Assembly (NCBI GenBank): GCA_030149995.1
Contig: JASLGV010000225.1
Coordinates: forward strand, 1-10,857
Origin: Pedobacter sp.
GTDB taxonomy: Bacteria > Bacteroidota > Bacteroidia > Sphingobacteriales > Sphingobacteriaceae
Direction of reading: 5' to 3'
DNA: 10,857 nucleotides
In this document: positions 1 to 5,486 of the stretch, one piece after another
Layout: each line of letters opens with the position of its first letter
How positions within the stretch are numbered: the stretch's first letter is position 1
Position numbers and translations under genes: made by a program
Notes under the pieces: generated by a model
What the model was told of the DNA's origin: nothing
The model's database searches: none
What the model saw: only the letters and a program-made list of their open reading frames with translations

Positions 1-179
1 GGGAAAGGTGTTTTAGGGCTTTGCAAACTTAAAAGGGTATCCAGATGTATGTAATCCCAATAGGTTAAAAAATCTGCGTATAAAAGTCCGTCCAGGTACG
101 AAGCCATATCCTGCCCCATGGCGGTATATTTTTCCTGTAGCTGGTTGAGCTTATCTTTAATTTCGGGGGTGAAGTCCAT
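1..179 (-). CDS. kynA: Tryptophan 2,3-dioxygenase, N-terminal 59 residues (gene runs off the window)
   Basis: Only the first 59 codons are present; the reading frame is open to the window edge. Tryptophan 2,3-dioxygenase is a cytosolic haem enzyme that opens the indole ring of L-tryptophan to N-formylkynurenine, the first step of the kynurenine route. The visible stretch carries the family signature around residues 34-56 (Y-x-D-F-L-T-Y-W-D-Y-I-H-L-D-T-L-L-S-L-Q, followed by S-P-K), which matches the Y-x-x-Y-L-x-L-D-x-L-L-S-L-Q pattern of TDO. The start ATG at 179 gives an N-terminus (MDFTPEIKDKL) of the kind I recall from Bacteroidota homologues. A TAnnTTTG box ends only 4 nt before this ATG, so the transcript may be leaderless. 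The haem ligand and most of the active site lie outside the window. I am fairly sure of the family, but it rests on a short piece. Confidence 0.8.
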   Translation of the reverse strand, partial: MDFTPEIKDKLNQLQEKYTAMGQDMASYLDGLLYADFLTYWDYIHLDTLLSLQSPKTPF

Positions 180-183
180 AGCA

Positions 184-191
184 CAAAGTTA
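184..191 (-). promoter_or_regulatory. Putative -7 box of the tryptophan dioxygenase gene
   Basis: On the minus strand this reads TAACTTTG, a perfect match to the Bacteroidota -7 element TAnnTTTG. It ends 4 nt before the ATG at 179, which would put the transcription start at or next to the start codon. No good TTTG -33 box is visible 19-20 nt upstream, so this is a moderate call. Confidence 0.45.
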
Positions 192-214
192 GTATAGAAT
201 TCGAATAAACATAT

Positions 215-245
215 TTTGCGCTGGTTTGTAATTTTTCTATCTTTG
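215..245 (+). promoter_or_regulatory. Bacteroidota sigma-70-type promoter for the riboswitch/CLC-F gene
   Basis: TTTG at 215-218 is followed after exactly 19 nt by TATCTTTG at 238-245, matching the Bacteroidetes consensus TTTG-N19-TAnnTTTG perfectly. Transcription should start about 4-6 nt after the box, near position 250, which is just before the first base of the fluoride aptamer. The spacing makes this the clearest promoter in the window. Confidence 0.75.
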
Positions 246-251
246 AATAAT

Positions 252-299
252 GGCGATGGGGTACCGCCAAAACCGCCAAAACAGGCTGATGACTCCTAC
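252..299 (+). ncRNA. Fluoride riboswitch (crcB motif) aptamer
   Basis: The sequence matches the conserved core of the fluoride aptamer: GGCGATGGGG-TAC-CGCC, then AACCGCC, then GGCTGATGACTCCTAC. P1 pairs 252-255 (GGCG) with 265-268 (CGCC). A second short stem pairs 275-277 (GCC) with 284-286 (GGC) around an AAAACA loop. The diagnostic pseudoknot is intact: loop bases 258-262 (GGGGT) pair with 292-296 (ACTCC), with one G-U. The known class binds Mg2+-coordinated F- and switches on fluoride exporters and fluoride-resistant enzymes. The gene directly downstream encodes a CLC-F type antiporter, which independently supports the call. The promoter at 215-245 feeds directly into it. Confidence 0.93.
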
Positions 300-317
300 A
301 ATTTTTATTGAAAATTG
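299..317 (+). promoter_or_regulatory. Hairpin between aptamer and start codon (possible expression platform)
   Basis: CAATTTT (299-305) and AAAATTG (311-317) are perfect complements around a 5-nt loop. The hairpin shares its first base with the 3' end of the aptamer and ends 6 nt before the ATG at 324. It is AT-rich and no U-tract follows, so it does not look like an intrinsic terminator. It could affect ribosome access, but this is inference. Confidence 0.4.
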
Positions 318-323
318 ATTGTT

Positions 324-1622
324 ATGCCTGTTAAAAAAATATCAGAAGGCTATTTCCTGCCTGTTACCCGTTTGATTAAATCAGATCTGAAATTGCTTTT
401 TCAAAATGCTTTAAAGTGGTCTTTACTTATTGTTGTATTGGGCGCACTCGTGGGTTCTGCTTCGGCCCTTTTTCTGGAAAGCCTGAACCTGGCAACAAAC
501 TGGCGTGAGGAGCACCGGTGGATTATTGTCTTTTTACCATTGGCTGGATTTATTATCGGACTGGCGTATCATTACTGGGGCAAAAACGTGGTAAAAGGCA
601 ACAACCTGTTAATTGAGGAATTACACAGTCCTAAGAACGTAATCCCATTGATTATGGCTCCACTCATATTTGCCGGTACGGTTATTACCCATTTGTTTGG
701 AGGTTCGGCGGGTAGAGAAGGTACGGCTGTTCAAATTGGCGGCGCTTTTGCCGATCAGTTTACCCGGCTTTTTAAGTTAACCCCACGCGAACGGAAAATT
801 ATCTTAATCTGCGGGATTGGTGCTGGTTTTGCTTCTGTATTTGGTACGCCTCTGGCTGGTGCAATTTTCGGGTTGGAAGTTTTTATCATCGGCAACCTGG
901 TTTACAGCGCTATTTTACCTTCTTTATTGTCGGCAGTTATTGCCGATTATGTTTGTAAAAGCTGGGGCGTAAATCATACACATTATTCTGTTGATCTGGT
1001 GCCACAAATGAGCGCACTTAACCTGCTGTTATCTGTAGGAACCGGTATTGTTTTCGGCCTGGTGGCAAGAAGTTTCTCGGCTCTGAACCGTGCCTTGACC
1101 AGGCTTTTTAAAAAGATAAATTATCCTCCTTTTCGTCCGGTTATTGGAGGTGTAGTCTTGGTTTTTATTATTTATTTATTGGGTTCTACCCGGTATATCG
1201 GTCTGGGTATTCCTGTTATTTCAGCGTCGTTTGGTACGCAGGAACCGTATTACAGTTTTATATTGAAACTTTTTTTAACAGCTTTAACCTTAAGTGCTGG
1301 TTTTAAAGGAGGAGAAGTTACTCCCTTGTTTTTTATTGGAGCCACTTTAGGGAGTTTTTTAAGTGTTTTTATCCCTTTGCCAGTTGGTTTATTAGCGGGA
1401 ATGGGGTTTGTAGCGGTGTTTTCTGGTGCTGCGAATACGCCATTGGCTTGCATACTGATGGGACTTGAGTTGTTTGGTACAGCACCGGGGGTATACATTG
1501 CCGTAGCTTGTGTAACGGCTTATTTATTTTCGGGTCACAAAGGAATTTATGAGGCCCAGGGTTTACATGCACCCAAGCATCGCTTACTTTTAGGTAATTC
1601 TACTTCTAAAGAGTCCTCTTAA
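324..1622 (+). CDS. eriC: CLC-F family fluoride/proton antiporter
   Basis: Integral inner-membrane CLC transporter predicted to expel fluoride in exchange for protons. The 432-residue protein is almost entirely hydrophobic helices, as expected for CLC. The selectivity motifs depart from chloride-type CLCs: the usual GSGIP is replaced by G-N-N-L-L (residues 92-96), the gating motif GREGP is G-R-E-G-T (130-134, gating glutamate E132), and the third motif is G-G-E-V-T-P (329-334). As I recall, the fluoride-selective CLC-F branch carries Asn or Met in place of the anion-binding Ser, and GREGT. The riboswitch immediately upstream settles the substrate. The frame also has a TTG at 315, but I prefer the ATG at 324, because TTG lies inside the hairpin and MPVKK is the more natural start. 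The stop codon lies within the terminator stem. The gene is monocistronic. Confidence 0.92.
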   Translation: MPVKKISEGYFLPVTRLIKSDLKLLFQNALKWSLLIVVLGALVGSASALFLESLNLATNWREEHRWIIVFLPLAGFIIGLAYHYWGKNVVKGNNLLIEELHSPKNVIPLIMAPLIFAGTVITHLFGGSAGREGTAVQIGGAFADQFTRLFKLTPRERKIILICGIGAGFASVFGTPLAGAIFGLEVFIIGNLVYSAILPSLLSAVIADYVCKSWGVNHTHYSVDLVPQMSALNLLLSVGTGIVFGLVARSFSALNRALTRLFKKINYPPFRPVIGGVVLVFIIYLLGSTRYIGLGIPVISASFGTQEPYYSFILKLFLTALTLSAGFKGGEVTPLFFIGATLGSFLSVFIPLPVGLLAGMGFVAVFSGAANTPLACILMGLELFGTAPGVYIAVACVTAYLFSGHKGIYEAQGLHAPKHRLLLGNSTSKESS

Positions 1623-1662
1623 CCCGGTTCTTTCCATGCCGGGTTAAGAGGCTTTTTCTTTT
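1616..1662 (+). terminator. Intrinsic terminator of the CLC-F gene
   Basis: A perfect 12-bp stem pairs 1616-1627 (CTCTTAACCCGG) with 1639-1650 (CCGGGTTAAGAG) around an 11-nt loop and is followed by GCTTTTTCTTTT (1651-1662). The TAA stop of the CLC-F gene (1620-1622) is inside the 5' arm. Read from the minus strand the same stem lies just past the serB stop, but only a weak T-run follows, so it is probably less efficient in that direction. Confidence 0.88.
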
Positions 1663-2962
1663 AATAAAGCACCCTGAATTTTATGGTTTGCTCAATTTTT
1701 TTGAGCGACTTAAATACCTGCTTGTCGTATTCGGTATTAATATCGGTTATAACATAACCAATGTCGGCATTGGTCATTAGAAATTGTCCAACAATGTTGA
1801 TGTCGTGTTTTGCAAAAACGGTATTGATTTTTGCCATAATACCGGGTACATTTTTATGGATGTGGATCAGACGGTGGGATTTATCAATTTTAGGTAATTG
1901 CAGGTTCGGGAAATTACTGCTCAGGTAAGTGGCCCCGGTATTCATAAAGTCAATTATTCTTTTTGGAATAAAGTCGATGTTACGCGGGTTGTTTTTCGGA
2001 TCTTCGAAAACAACGATGCCCATTTTGGTACAAAGTCCTGTATCTACTTTTCCTTTACTGTTGCCAAGATAACCGATGGTCTTTAGTTTGATGGCATTTT
2101 TTAATTGTTCGGTATCCAGCTTTTCTCCGTTGGCAAGCAGCAGAATGCCGGCGTCTTTTACATATTTTTCTTCAAAAGAAGTTTTATGCCTGATGGATAG
2201 TCCATCCTGTTTCAGCAAGGCAATGCTTTTAGGGTCTACATCGCCAATAACCAGACACAGGATCCTGTTTTTAGGATAGGAAATGGCTGTGGGCAGGTTA
2301 TTTACGTAAAGAAACTCGTCAAAACTGGGGGTAATATGATCTGCTTTTTCAATAATTGTTTTGCGGGCAATGTTTTCTGTAAAAGCAAAGAATTTATTGA
2401 TCAGGCCGCTTTCGCGCAACTGAAAATCAGAATACCCATCGCCAATACCAAAAAGTTCGCCTTCGAGCTTTAAGTGTTGCAGCAGCTTTACCTTTCCTCC
2501 TTCTTCACTTAAAGGGTTGGCATGATCGTAATCAATAATTTTTCCGTCGCCGGTGGTAACAAAGGTGTTGGCGTAAATATTTTCTTTTTTAATGTGGTAT
2601 TGGCTAACCACCGGGGTAATAAACTCTTTAAAACCGCCTGAAACAATCAGAACCTGATCTGCATGTTTTTTAAAGAATTCGGCATTTCTGGAGAAAGAAG
2701 TGGATACCTTTTTTTTGAGGTGTTTGATTAGCTCCTTCAGGTGGCTTTCGTTTGCTTCGAGCAATTTTACCCGTTGGGCAAGGCTCTCTGAAAAGGAAAG
2801 TTTACCTTCCATGGCCAGGTTGGTATAATCTTCAATTTTCTGAAAAATCAATTCTTTTTCCGGATGTTTTTTTAAGGAAATACGTGCAAGTTCATCTAAA
2901 GCCTCTACCTGGGTGAAGGTGCTGTCAAAATCAATAATGTAATACGCTTTTTGTTTCGGCAT
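1661..2962 (-). CDS. serB: Phosphoserine phosphatase (HAD) fused to a core-deleted PGDH-like/ACT regulatory half
   Basis: Predicted to release L-serine from O-phosphoserine, the last step of serine synthesis, in the cytosol. Residues 1-215 are a HAD-IB phosphatase: motif I D-F-D-S-T (nucleophile D11, acid/base D13), E20 in the substrate-binding position, motif II S-G-G (S108), motif III lysine K157, and motif IV G-D-G-Y-S-D (D175, D179). Residues 232-328 do not resemble SerB; they follow the N-terminal substrate-binding domain of E. coli-type SerA (LKTIGYLG...VDTGLCTKMGIVVFEDP against VAIGCFCIG...VDLDAAAKRGIPVFNAP). The alignment then jumps to SSNFPNLQLP and a serA-like ACT domain (364-433), which keeps H369, N371 and N389, the counterparts of the serine ligands H344, N346 and N364 of E. 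coli SerA. The NAD-binding catalytic core is absent. The gene overlaps the upstream SDR gene by one base (TAATG), so translation is probably coupled. Confidence 0.88.
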   Translation of the reverse strand: MPKQKAYYIIDFDSTFTQVEALDELARISLKKHPEKELIFQKIEDYTNLAMEGKLSFSESLAQRVKLLEANESHLKELIKHLKKKVSTSFSRNAEFFKKHADQVLIVSGGFKEFITPVVSQYHIKKENIYANTFVTTGDGKIIDYDHANPLSEEGGKVKLLQHLKLEGELFGIGDGYSDFQLRESGLINKFFAFTENIARKTIIEKADHITPSFDEFLYVNNLPTAISYPKNRILCLVIGDVDPKSIALLKQDGLSIRHKTSFEEKYVKDAGILLLANGEKLDTEQLKNAIKLKTIGYLGNSKGKVDTGLCTKMGIVVFEDPKNNPRNIDFIPKRIIDFMNTGATYLSSNFPNLQLPKIDKSHRLIHIHKNVPGIMAKINTVFAKHDINIVGQFLMTNADIGYVITDINTEYDKQVFKSLKKIEQTIKFRVLY

Positions 2963-3927
2963 TATTTTAAGTATTGGGTAATTTCTCTGATGCTTTGTTC
3001 AACAGGTTTAAACTGAATGCCTGTTGCCTGAATAATTTTATCGTTGTTATAGTAGCTGAGTGTTACGCTGCTGTTGGCGGTATCTTTTGTAATAGAGGGT
3101 TCCGATCTGGAAAAGAGCGAAACCAATTTTAATGCACGCCAGGCAATACCCAGCATCCAGGCTTTTGCTTCCTTTTTCGGGGCTGCTACTTCAAAGCCAT
3201 TTGCTATTTCAGTAAATAAATCTTTGTAATGAAGGTTTCCGGACGAAATAATGTAACGTTCGGCTTCCAGATTGCTTTCCATAAGCAGGTGCATGGCTTT
3301 TGCAACATCTTCTACATCAACCAGGCCGGTGGCCCCGTTTGTATAAAAGGGGAAACCGTTTTTGATTAGTTTAAAAATGGCTCCGCTGCCTTCAAAACCA
3401 GCATTTTTGCCAATAATAACCGAGGGGTTAACAATGATGGCCTGAAGTCCTTCGTTAATTCCCCGCCACACTTCCATTTCGGATTCATACTTCGATAATC
3501 CGTAAGCCTGTGCTTTTGCATTGTATTCCCAGAAATCTTTTTCCGTTATAAATTGCTGGTCTTTTTTGGCCTCGCCGAGTGCAGCAACAGAACTTACATG
3601 CAGCAACCTGCAATTGTTAATAAGGCATAAATTTACAATGTTGGAGGTGCCCTCAATGTTCGCATGGAACATTTGTTTTTTGTATTTTGGGTTGAGGGAA
3701 ACAAAGGCAGCACAATGATATACCTGCGTTACGTTTTCGAAGGCATCTTCCAGGTCGGCTGGTTCATTTATATCGGCTTCTACCCAGTTGATATTCGGAT
3801 TGTTAACAAGAATTTGGGGTATATTAGATTTTTTACGCTTTAAAGCCTTAATGGTAAGCCCCTTTTCTGTAAGTTGTCTGATTAATTCAGAACCTAAAAA
3901 TCCCGTGCCGCCGGTTACAAGTATCAT
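2962..3927 (-). CDS. NAD(P)-dependent epimerase/dehydratase family protein (extended SDR)
   Basis: A 321-residue extended short-chain dehydrogenase/reductase. The Rossmann nucleotide-binding motif T-G-G-T-G-F-L-G is at residues 5-12, D52 (A-D-I-N) sits at the adenine-binding position, H71-C-A-A follows strand 4, V-S-S is at 111-113, and the catalytic pair is Y142-x-x-x-K146. The N-terminal half resembles dihydroflavonol-4-reductase/3-beta-hydroxysteroid dehydrogenase-like proteins (MILVTGGTGFLGSELI, then NPSVIIG at 167-173), which act on diverse sugar or alcohol substrates. The substrate cannot be read from the sequence. It is the first gene of an operon with serB: its TAA stop overlaps the serB ATG. 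Whether this reflects a shared pathway or only shared expression is unknown. The start ATG places the nucleotide-binding strand right at the N-terminus, as usual for the family. Confidence 0.87.
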   Translation of the reverse strand: MILVTGGTGFLGSELIRQLTEKGLTIKALKRKKSNIPQILVNNPNINWVEADINEPADLEDAFENVTQVYHCAAFVSLNPKYKKQMFHANIEGTSNIVNLCLINNCRLLHVSSVAALGEAKKDQQFITEKDFWEYNAKAQAYGLSKYESEMEVWRGINEGLQAIIVNPSVIIGKNAGFEGSGAIFKLIKNGFPFYTNGATGLVDVEDVAKAMHLLMESNLEAERYIISSGNLHYKDLFTEIANGFEVAAPKKEAKAWMLGIAWRALKLVSLFSRSEPSITKDTANSSVTLSYYNNDKIIQATGIQFKPVEQSIREITQYLK

Positions 3928-3945
3928 GTTGATTAATTCGGACTG

Positions 3946-3977
3946 CTAATTTACATCTATTATGTTCTAACCGCAAC
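3946..3977 (-). promoter_or_regulatory. Possible promoter of the SDR-serB operon
   Basis: On the minus strand GTTG (3977-3974) is followed after 20 nt by TAAATTAG (3953-3946), which matches TAnnTTTG at all but one fixed position. Transcription would begin about 15 nt before the ATG at 3927. The match is imperfect, so this is tentative. Confidence 0.35.
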
Positions 3978-4070
3978 ATGATCAGCTAATTTACCCTTTG
4001 CCAAATATGCTTTTTATGTATTTTATGAGGAAGAATTCTATAGAAATGATAAGTTTATATAATATGTGCG

Positions 4071-4092
4071 CTCAAAAATAGATATTTTTGAG
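4071..4092 (+). promoter_or_regulatory. Perfect inverted repeat overlapping the promoter of the arginase-fold gene (candidate operator)
   Basis: CTCAAAAATA (4071-4080) and TATTTTTGAG (4083-4092) are exact reverse complements separated by GA. The right arm contains TATTTTTG (4083-4090), a perfect TAnnTTTG -7 box, with transcription expected near 4095 and the ATG at 4110. A protein bound to this 22-bp site would cover the RNA polymerase contact. No regulator gene is visible nearby. The -33 region (around 4060) is AT-rich without a clear TTTG. Confidence 0.5.
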
Positions 4093-4109
4093 GCGATAGT
4101 TTTAAAAAT

Positions 4110-5291
4110 ATGTCATTAACGGATTTCTTTTCGCCTTTAAACCCGGATACCTTTACCCCAAAGAAGGGTTTTTATACCAGTCAGCTTGGTTTAAAAACTA
4201 AGTTCTACACGGATTCATTTCCAGATCTGGAGGAAGAAACATTTGATGTAGCCATTTTTGGCGTACTGGATGGAAGAAATGCCGTAAATAACGAGGGCTG
4301 TGCATTGGCACCGGATTATTTCAGGGAAAAATTTTACCGTCTTAACGAAGGGGCATTTATCAGCAGAATTGCAGATCTTGGAAACATTAAACCAGGTGCA
4401 AGCATTTCTGATACGTACATTGCCATTAAAATGGTGGTTTCTGAACTGATTAAAAATAACATTATTCCGGTAATTATAGGTGGCGGGCAGGATTTAACCT
4501 ATGCTCAATACCTGGGATATGAAGACCTGGAGCAAAAAGTAGATCTTGTAATTGTCGATAACCAGTTTGACCTGGATGAGGATGATAATATCGGAATTGA
4601 AACCCGGTCGGATTGTTACCTGAACAAAATTTTCCTGCATCAGCCAAATTACCTTTTTAATTTCAGCAATATCGGTTATCAGACTTATTTTGTTAACCAG
4701 GAAAGCTTAAGCGTAATGGACAAGCTTTATTTTGATGTACACCGGCTTGGAGAGTTTGCACAGGATATTTCTTTAACAGAGCCCATTATCCGGAATGCAA
4801 ATATGATTAGTTTCGACATCAGCGCCATTCGTTCTGCCGATGCCGCTGCAAATGCCAATACAACACCCAATGGTTTTGATGGGGAAGAAGCCTGCCGGAT
4901 TGCCCGATATGCCGGCATGAACGATAAGTTAACTTCTATTGGTTTTTACGAATTTAACCCGGCATACGACAACAACGGTCAAACGGCATTTTTGCTGGCT
5001 CAGATGGTTTGGTATTTTATAGATGGGGTTTATGCCAGGAAAAAAGATTTTCCGCTTACGCCGAAGTCGCAGTTTATTATTTACCGTACCAGCTTAAAAG
5101 ACGGATCGGGCGAAATGACTTTTGTAAAAAGTAAAAAATCCGATCGCTGGTGGATGCAGGTTCCCTATCCATCGGGGCAGTCTAAAAATGAGCGTTTCCA
5201 CCTGATTCCCTGCCGTTACGATGATTATCAGACGGCCGTTAACGGAGATATGCCCGATTTATGGTGGCGTACGTACCAAAAACTTTCTTAG
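4110..5291 (+). CDS. Arginase/formimidoylglutamase-family protein with altered metal ligands
   Basis: A 393-residue cytosolic protein of the arginase (ureohydrolase) fold. The landmarks align in order but are changed: G-G-G-Q-D (124-128) replaces the usual GGDHS, V-D-N-Q-F-D (149-154) replaces the DAHxD motif, and S-F-D-I-S (234-238) replaces SxDxD. Of the six usual manganese ligands, D150, D154 and D236 remain, while the two histidines are glutamines (Q127, Q152) and the last aspartate is serine (S238). The later E281-F-N-P matches the E-x-N-P motif that binds substrate in active members. The C-terminal about 85 residues (aromatic-rich, R-W-W-M-Q and W-W-R) go beyond the usual end of a 300-residue arginase. 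Automatic annotation would probably call it formimidoylglutamase (histidine degradation), but ordinary binuclear manganese chemistry seems unlikely. It is transcribed alone, diverging from the SDR-serB operon. Confidence 0.8.
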   Translation: MSLTDFFSPLNPDTFTPKKGFYTSQLGLKTKFYTDSFPDLEEETFDVAIFGVLDGRNAVNNEGCALAPDYFREKFYRLNEGAFISRIADLGNIKPGASISDTYIAIKMVVSELIKNNIIPVIIGGGQDLTYAQYLGYEDLEQKVDLVIVDNQFDLDEDDNIGIETRSDCYLNKIFLHQPNYLFNFSNIGYQTYFVNQESLSVMDKLYFDVHRLGEFAQDISLTEPIIRNANMISFDISAIRSADAAANANTTPNGFDGEEACRIARYAGMNDKLTSIGFYEFNPAYDNNGQTAFLLAQMVWYFIDGVYARKKDFPLTPKSQFIIYRTSLKDGSGEMTFVKSKKSDRWWMQVPYPSGQSKNERFHLIPCRYDDYQTAVNGDMPDLWWRTYQKLS

Positions 5292-5383
5292 AACAGTGTT
5301 TTTCATTCTAAGGTATTTCTTGCAGGATCAGACAATAAAAAATAACATTTATAGTTTTTTATTATAATTTACCGGTGAATCTA

Positions 5384-5391
5384 TACATTTG
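5384..5391 (+). promoter_or_regulatory. Putative -7 box of the TlpA-like gene
   Basis: TACATTTG matches TAnnTTTG exactly and lies in the only long AT-rich stretch before the gene. Transcription would start near 5396, giving a leader of about 90 nt. There is no clear TTTG 19-20 nt upstream (around 5361-5364 reads ATTA). Confidence 0.4.
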
Positions 5392-5486
5392 ATATATAAA
5401 ACCAATAAATCAGATCTTGAGAGCTATGTTGTTTTGCCTGCAGAACTACATGGTAATGAAGATTTAAGAGACCAAAATTAATACCA

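Noticed and set aside
315..323. TTG start that would extend the CLC-F protein by three residues
   Set aside because: The TTG lies inside the hairpin after the riboswitch, and a plain ATG follows at 324; there is no ribosome-binding signal favouring the upstream codon.
5287..5312. Inverted repeat CTTAGAA/TTCTAAG around the stop codon of the arginase-fold gene
   Set aside because: The 7-bp stem has a 12-nt loop and no U-tract after it, so it is not convincing as a terminator.
5334..5363. AT-only hairpin (AATAAAAAA/TTTTTTATT) after the arginase-fold gene
   Set aside because: All pairs are A-T with a 12-nt loop; such matches are expected by chance in an AT-rich spacer, though weak terminator activity cannot be excluded.
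5426..5467. 13-codon ORF (ATG to TAA) in the leader of the TlpA-like gene
   Set aside because: It is short, has no start signal and no attenuator-like residue run, and such ORFs arise often by chance in a 90-nt leader.
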